The notes under the pieces were generated by a model, which was not told the DNA's origin, searched no databases, and saw only the letters and a list, made by a program, of their open reading frames with translations. The position numbers and the translations under genes were made by a program. A stretch of DNA of 64,000 nucleotides from Dugong dugon. Taxonomy: Eukaryota > Chordata > Mammalia > Sirenia > Dugongidae. Each line of letters starts with the position of its first letter. The first letter of the stretch is position 1. Location of the stretch: the NCBI GenBank assembly GCA_030035585.1, contig CM057464.1, positions 79,220,919 through 79,284,918 on the forward strand, in the 5' to 3' direction. Positions 1 through 14,254 of the stretch are shown here, piece after piece.

Positions 1-1560
1 AGATGTAAGAAGATGTGCCCTTGCTCTCCTACATGTGCTACTTACTGTGTGAGCTTTGTGTTTAATACACACAAACACAGATATGTATGCAGTAGTTATA
101 AAACCATAGTACAACATTCCTGGCCAGTCACAATCCTGAAGATCTCTTGATTTTCTGCCCTTGTCATACAAAGTGTCCTGCTTATATGAACCTTGATTTT
201 TTATGAGCGATAAAATTGAGGTTGCTTGTCTTTTAATGCCTCTTGAATTGTAAATGGAAATTTTCCCTTTGTTTATGATTCTCCTACTTGGCATGTCATA
301 GGGAGATTTAACTTAATCATGAATTTAAAACCAAATTGCAAATCTGAGAAGAGCAAAGCTCTTCTGAAGTATATTTTGTAGTTCAATCATGTTATCTTTT
401 AGCTTCGAAATTATCATCTCTTCTCTTTGAAATTATTTTTGAAGGTATTTCAGCAGTACATTGAGATGAACCATTTTGTCTAATTCCCTGACATTCTCCT
501 TACTTAGCAGAGTATTAACATACCTTTATAAGAACTACTTAGATTATGAAAATCAGAGCACTATTTTATTGACTGTAAGAAGCAATATAAACCGATTTAT
601 TTCTCAATACCAAAGTTTCATTTTCTGTGAAACAAAATGAGAGAAAAGCCAAATATAAAATTTAAAAAAATATATATTTATATTCTGCAATAGAAGTGTG
701 ACAATATATCAAAAAGCTTTTGTAATAATTCTGGGAAAATGTATTATGCAAGTGAAAATTAAGAGTAATATAATAAAAACTCAAAAATAAGTTTTTAAAA
801 CTGAGGTACACTACTTAGATATTTTTATCTCACATTGTTTTATGATACATGCGCACATTTTATAGTTCAAAAAACACTTTTTATAAGCTTATTTTGAAAC
901 ATGGAGCCTAGGTTTGCTATTTGTATGACAGAACAACTTAAAGAGAATTTTTGAGCTATAAAAGTGGATGAATCTATATGAAACATGTCAGCTATGACTT
1001 CCTTTCATTTATCTTTTAAGTGCACATTTTGTCCCTGTTTTGATGTAGGACTATAATGCATGATTTCAACTCCTTTTTTGACGGGATTATTATAAAGTTG
1101 GGAGTTCCTGAATGGTGCAAACTGCTAAGCATTCACTGCTTCAAACCCACCCAGAGACGCCTTTGAAGAAAGGCCTGGTGATCTGCTTCTGAAAGGTCAC
1201 AGCCATGAAAACCCAACGGAGCAGAGTTCTACTCTGACACACATGGGGCTACCATGAGCCAGAATTGATGTGATGGCAACCTTTTTTTTTTTTAATAAAA
1301 TTGTGCATATACTATATATAGATTTCGCTCACTTGAGTTTTAACAATTTGGTATTTTATCAGCATTTATATTTAGGGAGTCTAAATTCATAGACATATGC
1401 TTGCAGAGACGTTAGAATAGAAAAGTGCCAAGTGTTTACATATTTTATAGGCCAGGTGACTTAAAAAAGAAAAAACGCTATTAAACATTCCTTAATAGAC
1501 TATTAGGAATTCATTGGATTTTTTTTTTTTTCCTGCAAACAATGGTCCTGCCACCCTTAC
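1..1560 (-). other. EYS: Downstream EYS intron (partial)
   Basis: Starts at the donor GTAAGG (1560-1555, minus strand) and runs out of the window. Apart from the AfroSINE at 1101-1281 and a T-run at 1520-1531, I see only AT-rich unique-looking sequence. Confidence 0.75.
1101..1281 (+). mobile_element. AfroSINE, long form
   Basis: tRNA-derived SINE of afrotherians. It begins at a diverged 'ggagtccctggg' head, carries the long-form internal block (agaaaggcctggtgatctgc) and ends in the RTE-like tail 'gatggcaac' followed by a T-rich run. The B-box region is diverged. Confidence 0.88.
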
Positions 1561-1722
1561 CTGATTGTGCTTTTAAGTGTTGTGCCACATAAAATAGGAT
1601 GCCATTTGCAGAAATAGGCTGGAACCGTAATTTAATATGTGTCTTCTTCCGAATACGAAAGGAAGCAAAGGACATCCATGATAATTCATTGCTTCTGAAA
1701 GATGGGTCAGTTATAGATAAAG
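1561..1722 (-). CDS. EYS: EYS exon, laminin-G-like segment (partial gene)
   Basis: This is an internal coding exon of eyes shut homolog, a secreted EGF/laminin-G protein of the photoreceptor cilium region; loss of the human gene causes retinitis pigmentosa 25. Read on the minus strand, a T-rich tract and AG (1724-1723) precede the exon and GTAAGG (1560-1555) follows it. The exon is 162 bp, phase 1 at both ends, and open throughout, giving about 54 residues. Recognisable segments are SITDPSFRSNELSWMSFASF and GILFYVAQHLKAQSG, which match my memory of human EYS at the start of a LamG domain that follows an EGF repeat. The segment carries the early LamG strands only; the rest of the domain lies in exons outside the window. 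The incoming split codon (G|CT, Ala) fits the G left by the exon at 24700-24872. An ATG-initiated ORF reading through the exon is fortuitous. No disruption is visible. Confidence 0.93.
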
Positions 1723-2309
1723 CTAAAAAGCAAAAAACAAACAAACAGCAGAATACTCTGAGTTGTCTGTTAAATTTCAAAAAACAGTATTTCTCATTAA
1801 ATACAACAAACTGTCCACATAATTTTCGTTTAAGAACTTACATTATATTACTTTATTTTCCATGATTTGCTCTTAGAGGAATACACTGAGTCTTGGTAAC
1901 TCTGTACATGAGTCTGTTCTAAATCCCACTAACTGTAACCTTTTTGTTACAGGGCCCATTATTGAAAAGCCTTCTATTTTTTTGTGATAACTATATCCCT
2001 TTTGGCTGGTACCTTATGGTAAAAATCCTCTGCCATAGATTGCATTATAGTGAGGCATAAGAGCCATAGGAATGTCTGACATTAATAATGCCTTCAAAGA
2101 GATGGTTGAAATAATGGAAAGTAGAAGGCATCACTATCTGAATTATTTTTCAGTTTCTGTATTTCTGATTGAAATATAGAGTGTAATGAAGTCAAGATAC
2201 ATTTTAAGTGATAACATAAATGGAAATAAATGTCAATTTACCTGACAATAATTCATGTCTACACAGAAAGTGATAACTCTTGGGTTTTCCCCCATCAGCA
2301 TTAAGCATG

Positions 2310-2584
2310 TTGTTGTGTTGTTAAGTGCTGTTGAGTCGGTTCCTACTCATAGCAACCCTATGTACAACAGAACGAAACACTGCCTGGTCCTGTGCCATCC
2401 TCACAATATTTGCTATGTTTAAGTCCATTGTTGCAGCCACTGTGTCAATCCATCTGGTTGAGGGTCTTCCTCTTTTTTGTTGACCCTCTGCTTTACCAAG
2501 CATGATGTCCTTCTCCAGGGATTGGTCCCTCCTAATAACATGTCCAAAGTACATGAGATGAAGTCTCGCTATCCTTGATTCCAA
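2310..2584 (-). mobile_element. RTE (BovB-clade) LINE, 3' end
   Basis: Antisense 3' terminus of the afrotherian RTE. The minus strand keeps an open frame for the C-terminal end of the ORF, with FGHVIRRDQSLEKDIMLGK, GRPSTRWIDTV and a terminal CDS run into the 3' tail (gttgttgtgttgttaagtgc in plus orientation). 5'-truncated and only about 275 bp. Confidence 0.9.
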
Positions 2585-3349
2585 GTAGCACTAAGACAAT
2601 TTATTTTGATATGAATTGTAACAATCATTATACTGATTTATAATCACTCATACATTATTTGTTGGATATGGATGACCAGATGAGGAATTATGAGGAAGAA
2701 GGGAAGTACTGCACATTTGCAGCTTCCATCTCATTATGGAACCCATATTACTTCCTTCTACCTTATCTTACAATGCTTCTTAGAGTGTGTGTTGATTCAC
2801 CACATGTCTTGAGCCATTAATCTAGTTTTAGACTTTTCTCTCTTTGGACTGGTCCTGTGCTAACTGTTGTCTTTCACTTTTAGACTGATAGGCAACTGGT
2901 ATTTATCCAGGCCGTGTTGGCATTTGGTGACTTTTAAAGCAACTGCTTTCATTCATTTTGACTTACTACTGTTCACAGTGGTGGAAGTTAGAATTACCTG
3001 GTGTGGTTGCTAAGCATGCAAAGTCCTATACCCCATTCCTAGAGGGTCTGATTTATTAAAGCTGGGATGAGGTCCAGGAAGTATACTTTTAAATAAACAC
3101 CCGAGATATTTCTATATAGGTGTTCCTTGGACCACATTTTCATTAAAAAAATCTATTAAAGTTTATTTCAAGAAAAAGGATGGTTAAAAAAGTGGGTGAC
3201 TTTTTGAAAGTTTTTTGTAAGTATAGCTAAAGTAATACACGCTCACTATAAGACATTCAAACAACAGAATAGTGTAAAGTTAAAAAGCGAAATTTCATTC
3301 CTTCCCTCTCTATTCCCAGGAACCACTGTTAACAATTAATTGTATATAT

Positions 3350-3520
3350 GGAGCCCTGGTGGCACAGTGGTTAAGAGCTCAGCTGCTAACCAAAAAGCCG
3401 GCAGTCTGAATCCACCAGCCACTCTTTGGAAACCCTATTGGGCAGTTCTACTCTGTCCTATATGCTTGCTATGAGTCTGAATTGACTCCGTGGCAACGGG
3501 TTTGGTTTGTTTGTTTGTTT
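3350..3520 (+). mobile_element. AfroSINE, short (internal-deletion) form
   Basis: A near-consensus head gagccctggtggcacagtgg with tRNA-like A-box is followed by a B-box-like segment. The element then jumps directly from 'ccactctttggaaaccctat' to the tail, lacking the ~40-bp block of long copies. Ends 'ggcaacgggtttggtttg' plus TTTG repeats. Confidence 0.95.
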
Positions 3521-3613
3521 AATAGCCAGATTTTATTTTTTGATGCACATACAATTATTGTGTGTGTATATATAGTACCTGATTTATTTTTACATAAGTA
3601 AACACATATACAG

Positions 3614-3810
3614 GGAGCCCCAGTGGCACAATGGTTAAATGCTAGGCTACTAATCGAAAAGTTGGCAGTTGGAACCCATCAACTGTTCCGAGGAAGAAAG
3701 ATGTGGCAATCTGCTTCTGTAAAGATGACAGCCTTGGAAAACCTATGGGGTAGTGCTACTCTGCCCTACGGGGTCACTATGAGTTGGAATCGATTTGATG
3801 GCAATGGGTT
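3614..3810 (+). mobile_element. AfroSINE, long form
   Basis: Full-length copy with A-box region 'agtggcacaatggttaaatg', internal block 'agatgtggcaatctgcttc' and the tail 'gagttggaatcgatttgatg'. Only about 95 bp from the preceding short-form copy, same strand. Confidence 0.95.
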
Positions 3811-4399
3811 AAACACACATACACTATATGTAATAAACTTGCTTTTTCAGTCAACGATGTATCTTCGAGAAACTTTGATGTTAATGTATTTTGCCTATTC
3901 CTTCTAAATATTTGCATAGTGTTTTATACAATGGAGATACCATAATTTCCTTAGCAATTCCCTCGTTGATGGACATCTAAGCTGTTTACAATTACATGCC
4001 ATTTATCCTTGTTTTCCATTCTACCTCTTTGGCTGCATATACCTCTAACAGTCTTCTAAATTTTAATAATTCCTCAGGGCTCTCCTAACCCTCTCCTCTT
4101 GTCTTTCCTTTCTATTGGTAGTTTCTCATCTAGTTCCGTGGCCTCAAAATTAATAAAAAAATTATCAAAATTTATATCTTGGTCTAAACCTCTTCTCTGA
4201 GATCCAATCTCATAGCGCCATCTGTCCTTGATGTCTCTTCTACGATGCCTCCATCATATGAAACTGAACACGTTTGAAATTGTGCTCCTGAAAGGTATTC
4301 CTCTTCCTCACATTAGTAAATGGTCCTCCCTTCCACCCAGGATTTCGTAGAGAAACTTGGGAGTCATCTTTGATTGTACCATCTCCAACATATCCTCTC

Positions 4400-4745
4400 C
4401 CTTCTCCAGTTTAATGCATCAGTTAAGTCTTGTAGATTTTATCTGCAAGGTATATTTCATATTTATCCATATCCTTCCATTTCCAAGGCTACCATTTAAG
4501 CTGAGGCCACCATCGTCTCTTCATTAGACCTTGCAATACACTCCCGATTGATCTTTTACTTCTTCTCGTAACTTGCTCTAATCTCTTTCAAATAGTTGCC
4601 AGAAAAATGTTCTTAAAACATAAATTAATTTCTGTTTAAAACCCTTCAGGACTTTTACTTAATCCAGATTCTTTACTATGGCCTCTGAGGCTTTGCATGT
4701 TCTGACCTCCTATTAAAACCCCAACATCATTTCATCTGCAGGGCC
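4400..4745. repeat. Degenerate ancient interspersed repeat (unnamed)
   Basis: Segments such as 'aaaacccttcaggactttta' and 'cctctgaggctttgcatgtt' resemble an old mammalian repeat with a 'cttaaaaccctccagtggc' block. I cannot name the family with certainty. No ORF of note. Confidence 0.3.
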
Positions 4746-4984
4746 TCCATGTACAGTTGTGCAGGTTGTGCACTGCACAGCTCCAGGGGGTGCTGTTCAC
4801 ATTGCAGTCTATATGAACAGTGTTCCCTGGAGGTTGTCAATGAACAACATACATGGAAATATTGTGGCCCTGTCTGTCCACTTTTCTATTTGTTCATTAT
4901 GCTCCAGATACACTGGTCTCCTTTTACTTCTGAGTATGCCATAGTCACCAATATTGCTGGAATGAATATACTTCATTGTACCTC

Positions 4985-5330
4985 CTTGGAAACATGTAAA
5001 AACAATTTCTCACATGTAAATGTGTAAGAAATAGAGCCATTGGTCATAGTGTATGTGCATGTTTAGAGTCAATAGATGCCACTAAAATACTCTCCAAAGC
5101 ATCTGCACCAATTTATACTCCAACCTGCAGCAGATGACAGAATACACTTATCTACATCCTCATTCACACTTGAAATTATTGAAATTTTAAGTTTTAGGCA
5201 ATCATACAGGTTTTAATTTTATTTTTAATTTGCATTTCACTGATCACGCGTGAAGGTGAGATTCACCAAATTTCTTGGTCTTTTAATGTATATTTTTTAT
5301 TTGTCTTGTTTAAAAAAGGCCTTGGTTATA
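4985..5330 (-). mobile_element. Old L1M ORF2 3' fragment
   Basis: Plus-strand text such as 'gccattggtcatagtgtatg', 'actctccaaagcatctgcac' and 'aatttgcatttcactgatca' is the antisense of the conserved 3' part of mammalian L1 ORF2. Highly diverged and no frame is kept. Confidence 0.6.
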
Positions 5331-5334
5331 GGTA

Positions 5335-5554
5335 TACCTTATATTTTATGCAAGTAATGAGCACCTTCTGCATTGGTTTGCCAACTGCATCCTTCCCCTG
5401 TGAAGTATTTTCATAAGTGCCACTGTGCCAATGTTTTTTACATGTTGCTGTTAAAACAAAATTAGCATAGTGCGCTTACAAAAATATCTTACGGGGAAGG
5501 GTGCTGTTGGCAAACAAATGTAGGTTGTGTGCGTTATTAACGTAAAATATGGTA
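5335..5554. mobile_element. Palindromic MITE-like DNA transposon remnant
   Basis: About 220 bp that folds on itself end to end. The left arm begins TACCTTATATTTTATGCAAG and the right arm ends CGTAAAATATGGTA. Inside these, 'gtttgccaactgcatccttc' pairs with 'gaagggtgctgttggcaaac' and 'gaagtattttcataagtgc' with 'gcgcttacaaaaatatctt'. A TA abuts each end, suggesting a TA target. No transposase. A second diverged copy, in opposite orientation, lies at 35781-35956. Confidence 0.7.
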
Positions 5555-6168
5555 GTCTCCTATACTTTTAATATTATAGACTTTTTAAATTCTTTTTTAT
5601 GTAGCCCTTTAATTCATGTGGATATTATTTTGAATGGCTTGAGGTAGGGATCAAACTTTTGTTTTACAAGTAGATAGCTAATATTAAAAAAATAATGAAT
5701 AGTTTGTCCTTTTTGTTTAGAGTCAGCATTAGGTCTTTATATGATTTCATCATCTTCAAATTAACATACAAATTACAAATAACTTTTTATCCACTTTATC
5801 CCATTTGAAAAAGTTTGTGAGAGATATTGATGCAAATAAAGAATGTGAGTAGAAAACACCTATCAGACTAGGTTTTGTGGTGGTACCTACCTATCTGGCT
5901 TTACTATATTTTGGCTGCACTGAACGCCTGGGAGTCATCTCAGAAATGCAAAAGGCCAGTCAAGATGATGAAAGATTTAAATAAGAAAATTAACATGTTT
6001 AATATAATGGACATATAGAACAAGAACCTGAAATTCTCAATACACATTCTTGTCAAAAACACATGGAATATTTACAAATACTTACTACATAGTGGGCCAT
6101 AAAACAACCCTCAAAAAATACCAAGGCATTATATTACACACACATTTACAGATTTTTTTACAAAGCTA

Positions 6169-6379
6169 AGTAGCCCTGATGGTGCAACAGTTAATTGCTT
6201 TGCTGCTAACCAAAAGGTTGGTGATTCAAAGCCACCCAGCAGCTCCACCGGAGAAAGACCTGATGATCTGCTCCCATAAAGATTGCACCCTTAAAAACCC
6301 TATGGGGAAGTTCTACTCCGTCACACGGGTTTGCTATGAGCCCAAATTGACTCAGCAGCACCTAACAGCAATAGCAACA
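6169..6379 (+). mobile_element. AfroSINE, long form
   Basis: Diverged full-length copy: head 'tagccctgatggtgcaacag', 'ctgctaaccaaaaggttggt', and an RTE-like tail 'cagcacctaacagcaatagc'. An ORF crossing it is a by-product of the repeat. Confidence 0.92.
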
Positions 6380-6654
6380 TGGTCAGAGGAAAAACAAGTT
6401 AATCCTATCTACCCATCAGTAACAGGTAGCACAAGGCCTTATGATGGTCAATTTAATCTGCACATTCAAAGCTTTTGTTTTTGTTTTTCAGTCTACATCA
6501 TGTTTGCCGTGTCTAAACTTATTTGTCCTTCATTTTGTTTTTATTATAGCATGTTTGCTTAATTTACAGCAAGCAGAAAATAAGCTGGGTCTTGTTTTGA
6601 TCCAAACATTGATGTTTTAAAGATTGTACACAGTATTTGTTAAAAAGAACATAT

Positions 6655-7050
6655 AAAAATACCTAAAGTGAAAGGAAAAAAAATGATGAAGTAAAAGAGC
6701 TAAACAGATTTCAAAGGTCAGCTTGAGAAGACAAAGTAAAGTATTGTAATGAAATGTGCAAAGAGCTGGAGTTAGAAAACAAAAAGGGAAGAACACACCT
6801 GGCATTTCTCAAGTTGAAAGAACTGAGGAAAAAATTCAAGCCACTAGTTGCAATATTGAAGGATTTTACAGGAAAAATATTGAACAACACAGGGAGTATC
6901 AAAAGAGGATGGAAGGAACCCACAGAGTCACTGTACCAGAAAGAATTGGTTGACAAGCAACCATTTCAGGAGGTAGTATATGATCAAAAACCAACGGTAC
7001 TGAAGGAAGAGGTCTGTGCTGCACTGGCAGCATTGGTGAAAAATACTAGA
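6655..7050 (+). mobile_element. RTE LINE internal fragment
   Basis: Sense fragment between the endonuclease and RT domains. It carries 'aagagctaaacagatttcaa', an open stretch with CKELELENKKGR-type residues and 'VDKQPFQEVVYDQKPTVLKE', matching the same positions of the copies at 39326-42817 and 59757-62287. It has no 5' end, no RT core and no tail, so it is truncated at both ends. Confidence 0.85.
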
Positions 7051-7099
7051 AATTATAAATGGTTGACAGTATCACTTTCTTCTTTATAGTCAGATATTG

Positions 7100-9134
<2,035 letters not shown>

Positions 9135-9189
9135 TTAGAGTGTTGAAAATGCTTATTAGAGGTGTATGGTGAAAATGAAAACAGAGAAA

Positions 9190-9960
9190 ATAATTTTTAA
9201 TAATTTATTTTGAAATAATTTTAAATTTACAGAAAAGTTGTCATAATAAAAAGAACTCCCATATCTCTTTTACCCAGATTTTCTAGTTTCCATTTTATTG
9301 AATTTCCTACCCCCTGCTCTCAATTTCTTGCTCTCCACACACACACCCACACAAGCTGCAGACATGATGTCCCATCACTTCTCTAGTGGATATTTCCCCC
9401 AAAGATATTTTCCTATATAGCCAGTACATAAACCTTTAGATCAGGAAATCAACATTGGTATGACACTACTATTCAATCCACAGACCTGATTCAAATTTCA
9501 TCAACAATCCCAACAGTATATCTTTTTTCTTTCTGGTTTAGGATCTTTTATCTAGGACTGTATGTTGCATTTAGTTGTCGTGTTTCTTCAGATTCCTTCA
9601 GTCTGGAACAGTTCCTCAGCCTTTCTCTGTTTTCCATATCCTTGACAGTTTCATAGAGGCCTTATTTTCCATAGGATGACCCTCAACTTAGATCCAGCTG
9701 ATGTTTCCTCCTGAACAGACTCAAGTCATGTAATCTTTGTAGAAATACCACAAAACTGATGCTGTGCTTATCAAGAGGTACATAACGTAGAATCATCTCA
9801 CTACTGGTGATATTCGACTCGATCGCCTGCTCATTGGTGTCTGACAGATTTCTTCACTTGAAATTTACTTTTCCCTTTGTAATAAATTTATATTTTTTTT
9901 GTGGAATGGTATTCCAAGATTATATCATATCCTTTCCTCAGCAAACGTCTATCCACCAGC
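9190..9960. mobile_element. Ancient L1M 3'UTR-type sequence
   Basis: Blocks such as 'tttaaatttacagaaaagtt', 'aaagaactcccatatctctt', 'catttagttgtcgtgtttct' and 'ggaacagttcctcagccttt' are familiar from old mammalian L1 3' regions. Diverged; exact subfamily and orientation not assigned. Confidence 0.55.
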
Positions 9961-10618
9961 AGGATTAACCTCCATGATGACAATAGTCTGAATCAAGCAC
10001 CTCAACAAAGGTCGCCAAATAACTGATCTTCTAACATTCCTTCTATGTTTACTAGTTGGTATTCTACTAATAAATGTCAGGAAGACCTTTCCTACTCTTC
10101 CTTCCTTCCTTTCTTCACTCCTTCCTTCCCTTGTGTCATTTTTAATAGAGAAGACAATAATTTTTTTTTGCTACAATGCATAGATAGTTGATACTTTTTA
10201 CTACTGAACTGTGATTATTTTCTGCATTACATTTCTACAGTTTAAGTAGGGTACTGAAAGTTCTGATGCTTTCGAATGTGACTAAGTACGTCTGCCTCTG
10301 GAGGCAGGTATAAGCTACAGATATTTAAAAGACTCTGATTTAGTAAGTAATATTTATCATCATTAAATTAGCTGCCAAACATTTCCTCTTTTGTTCATTT
10401 TGAGGAAGAATTTGGGAAAGGTCCAGGTTTTCCAGTGACTCATATAAAGTTCTTCTAACAGTAAATCATCTTTGGGAGACTTTACTAATCAATGTAGGTT
10501 AATTAAGAAGAAAATACCAAAACCCCTCTTCTTGGATAACTGATCTACTCATTTCTGGCCAACAGCTGTGCCTCAGGGCTGGTCAGTGTGAGAGGCTATT
10601 TCACTTTCATCACTATAT

Positions 10619-12174
10619 CAAAAAGAATTGGTCGACATTCAACATTTCAGGAGGTAGCACATGATCAGGAACCGACAGTACTGAAGGAAGAAGTCCAAGC
10701 TGCACTGAAGGCACTGGCGAAAAACAAGGCTCCAGGAATTGACAAATACCAATTGAGATGTTTTTCAACAAACGGATGCAGCACTAGAAGTGCTCACTCA
10801 TCTATGCCAAGGCATTTGGAAGACAGCTTCCTGGCCCACCGACTGGAAGAGATCCATATTTTTGCCTGTTCCCAAGAAAGGTGATCCAACCGAATGCAGA
10901 AATTATCAAACAATATCATTAATATCACATGCAAGTAAAATTTTGCTGACGATCTTTCAAAAGTGGTAACAGCAGTATATTAACAGGAAACTGCCAGAAA
11001 TTCAAGCCAGATTCAGAAGAGAATGTGGAACCAGGGATATCATTGCTGATGTCATATGGATCCTGGTTGAAAGTAGAGAATACCAGAAAGATGTTTACCT
11101 GTGTTTTATTGACTTTGCATTCGACTGTGTGGATCATAACAAATTATGGATAACATTGTGGAGAATGGGAATTCCAGAATACTTAACTGTGCTTATGCAG
11201 AACCTGTACATAGAACAACAGGCAGTTGTTTCAACAGAACAAGGGATACTGTGTGATTTAAAGTCAGGGAAGGTATGTATCACGGTTTTATCTTTCACCA
11301 TATCTATTCAATCTATATGCTGAGCAAATAATCCGAGATGCTGGACTATATGAAGAAGAAAGCGGCATCAGGATTGGAGGAAGACTCATTAACAAACTCC
11401 TTTATGCAGATGAGACAATCTTGCTTGCTGAAAGTGAGGAGGACTTGAAACACTTATTGATGAAGATCAAAAACCACAGCCTTCAGTATGGATTACACTT
11501 CAGCATAAAGAAAACAAAAATCCTCACAACTGGACCAATAAACAACATCATGATAAATGGAGAGAAGACTGAAATTGTCAAGGATTTCCTTTTATTTGGA
11601 TCCACAATCAAAAGCCGTGGAAGCAGCAGTCAAGAAATCAAAAGATGCATTGCATTGGGCAAAAGACCTCTTTAAAGTCTTGAAAAACAAAGATGTCACC
11701 TTGAAGACTAAGGTGCACCTGACCCAAGCCATGGTATTCTCAATGCCTCACATGCATGTGAAAGTTGGACAATGAATAAGGAAGACTGAAGAAGAACTGA
11801 AGCCTTTGAATTGTGGTGTTGGCGAAGAATATTGAACATACCATGGACTGCCAAAAGAATGAACAAATCTGTCTTGGAAGAAGTACAACCAGAATGCTCC
11901 TTAGAAGCAAAGATGGCAAGACTACGTCTAACATACATCGGACATGTTATCAGGAGGGACCAGTCCCTGGAGAAGGACATTATGCTTGGTTAAGTAGGGG
12001 GTCAGCGAAAAAGTGGAAGACCTTCAATGAGATGGATTGACACAGTGGCTGCAACAGTGGGCTCAAACATAAAAACGATCGTCATGATGGCACAGGACCT
12101 GGCAGTGTTTCGTTCTGTTGTAAATAGGGTCGTTATGAGTTGGAACCAACTTGACGGCACCTAACAACAACAAC
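10619..12174 (+). mobile_element. RTE LINE, 5'-truncated, with RT domain
   Basis: Sense copy starting in the RT N-terminal region (ggaggtagcacatgatcagg) and ending in the standard tail 'gagttggaaccaacttgacg' plus CAACAA repeats. Recognisable blocks are KALAKNKAPGIDK (10712-10750), the RT active-site region with YADE instead of the expected YADD (11404-11415), SLQYGLHFSIKKTKILTTGP (11480-11540) and the C-terminal FGH(I)GHVIRRDQSLEKDIMLG region near 11930-11990. Several frameshifts and stops split the frame, so it is dead. Confidence 0.95.
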
Positions 12175-12689
12175 ATCACTTTCATGACCTTTTTTTTTAT
12201 CATAAATAAGAGCCCCCAAAGAAATTACTAATATTTATATTCATTGCTATATAGCAACTATGCTTATACTGGCACCAGGCCAGTGCAATCTGGTGAAAAA
12301 GAAAACATAATGAATGGGCTAATTAGTGGAAACACTTGGATTGCAATGATGCACCATCTGACATAGGAAGTCTATAGGTTTCTAAAACAAGTAATATTTT
12401 GAGTAAAGATATTATGCCTCTTTAAAACATTTAAGAATAGGTTACATAAGACATCAGAGGGAGACATTTTTGCACGAGCAAAGTATTCCTTCATGAAGAG
12501 CACAGACTGGCATATCAAAGATCAAGGGAAAGATGCAAGCACTTGTAATAGCTTATTGAAAAGGCTGGACTTGGTAGGGAGCAATCAGGAAGTAGCTTGA
12601 TTGCTGACTGGAAAATATAAAATCCCTACTTTTCATTTCTTTCCAAACTGTAAGGATCAATCAAATAAATTGAATTCTGTTCCATTCTG

Positions 12690-13620
12690 TTCTGACACCA
12701 GCTGCAAACGCAGCACTTCTTCCTCTGACCCTAATCACACAGAGCCAGGTTAGATCTCACGAGTTAAGACACATTCCTCCAGAATGCTAAGTCTGCCCAA
12801 GACCTCAGATGCCAGCCATAAGCTTGGGAGTTCCCATAACACCCTCACTTCTGACCAGCTGGCTACAAATTCAGGGAATCCCTTTACCCCTCAGGATGCC
12901 AGCCATAGCTCAAGAGTTCCCTGTACTCCCTGCTTCTGATCTTCTGGCTCCCACTACTCTCTCAGGCTTAATAATTTGCTAGAACAAATCACAGAACTCA
13001 CGGAAAGTGCTACAGTTATGGTTACAGTTTTATTACAGCAAAAAGGATACAAATGAAGAGACAGAGGGTGAGATATAGGAAGGCTCCCATGTCCCAAAAA
13101 GGGACACACTACCCTCCTATGTGCATTGATGTCTTTCACCAACCAGGAAGTCATGGAACTTCCACGTTCAGAGCCTTTATTGGGGCTGCATTACATAGTC
13201 ATAATTGATTGAATTAACACACCTCCCCTGAGGTTGGACTGATATCCCCTGGTAGTCTTTTTGGCCTGTCCACCACCACCCCAGTAACTTCATTAGCATA
13301 AACCCCCAGGTGTAGAGTGGAAGCCTTATCAAAGACGCTTCAATCACCAGAAATTCCGAGGTTTTACTAGGGGTTATGGAAACCCTGGTGGCATAGTGGT
13401 TAAGAGCTACATCTGCTAACCAAAAAGGTTGGCAGTTCAAATGCACTAGGTGCTCCTTGGAAACCATATAGGGCAGTTCTAGTCTGTGCTATAGGGTCGC
13501 TATGAGTCAGACTCAACAGCAACGGGTTTTATTTTTTTTATCTCTCAAGAACCTAAGACAAAGACCAAATTCTTTGGGTAAAGTTAATGTAAATGCCACA
13601 GTTGCTCTTCAGATATGCTC
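12690..13620 (-). mobile_element. Old ERVL-type LTR, split by an AfroSINE
   Basis: Blocks 'gctagaacaaatcacagaac', 'cagttttattacagcaaaaa', 'cattgatgtctttcaccaac' and 'gcctttattggggctgcatt' resemble an old mammalian LTR in antisense (the TTTATT motifs would be AATAAA on the minus strand). It seems to resume after the AfroSINE at 13541 with 'gaacctaagacaaagaccaa'. Family not named with certainty. Confidence 0.5.
13379..13540 (+). mobile_element. AfroSINE, short form, inside an LTR
   Basis: Head 'aaccctggtggcatagtggt', 'ctgctaaccaaaaaggttgg', direct jump 'gctccttggaaaccatatag', tail 'caacagcaacgggttttatt'. It separates two parts of the LTR at 12690-13620. Confidence 0.93.
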
Positions 13621-13904
13621 TGTAGCTTCTTCCATTCTCATTTCTGATGATATCTTGAGCATATCCCATTATTTTTTGATCATTTTTTAAGTCTCAGTGA
13701 AATGTCCTCATTTTCAGGTAGTAAGAAATCCCGTTCGGTCTGAATCCAATCTCTTGGCTAATTCCATGCTTCTCATCTTTTCCACAGCTTAGGTATGATC
13801 CAGACTTGGCAGGTTCTAGCAGGGAAGGGGGAGAGTGGGGTGTCTTTGGATTCTGTTATCTTACCCTACGCGTCTCTTCATTTGTATCCTTTGGCTACCA
13901 ACAA

Positions 13905-14034
13905 AGAAGGAGCCTTTATGGCCAAGACCCTGATTTGAACTTTTAGCCTCCAGAACTGTAAGAAAATAAATCTCTGTTCTTTAAAGCCACCTACTTATGG
14001 TGTTTGTGTTACAGTGGTACTAGCTAAGATAGTA
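13905..14034 (+). mobile_element. MaLR (MLT1-type) LTR 3' end
   Basis: 'tagcctccagaactgtaaga', 'aaataaatctctgttcttta' and 'agccacctacttatggtgtt' followed by a GTTACAG..CTAAGATA-like end are characteristic of the 3' end of MaLR LTRs, with the AATAAA polyadenylation signal at about 13964. 5' part not recognised. Confidence 0.6.
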
Positions 14035-14074
14035 TGGAATCATGAATGCCTCTTTTTTCGAGTGGTTTACAGTT

Positions 14075-14252
14075 TATTGTTGTTAGTTGTCATCAAGTTG
14101 ATGGTGACCCCATGTGTGCAGAGTAGAACTGCTCCATAGCGTTTTTAAGGCTGTGACCTTTCAGAGGCAGGTTGCCAGGATTGTCTTCTGAGGTGCCTCT
14201 GGGTGGGTTCAAACCACCAAGGTTTTGGCTAGTAGTTGAGCGCTTTACTGTA
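14075..14252 (-). mobile_element. AfroSINE, long form
   Basis: Antisense copy: 'ttgttgttagttgtcatcaa' tail, 'gaactgctccatagcgtttt', internal block 'ggcaggttgccaggattgtc', and B-box-like 'gtgggttcaaaccaccaagg'. The A-box end is partly lost. Confidence 0.93.
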
Positions 14253-14254
14253 CC

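Larger units (their letters stand above)
3190..4010. mobile_element. Ancient L1M 3'UTR-type sequence, split by two AfroSINEs
   Basis: Pieces around 3200-3349, 3521-3613 and 3811-4010 resemble the old mammalian L1ME-type 3' region (ccaggaaccactgttaac; ggagataccataatttcc; ttgatggacatctaagctg). Two AfroSINEs (3350-3520 and 3614-3810) interrupt it. Identity is by resemblance only. Confidence 0.5.

Noticed and set aside
1599..1865. 88-aa plus-strand ORF overlapping the LamG exon
   Set aside because: Shadow of the minus-strand EYS exon, which has splice sites and family similarity.
6179..6562. 127-aa plus-strand ORF
   Set aside because: Its first two thirds are an AfroSINE; the rest is AT-rich intron.
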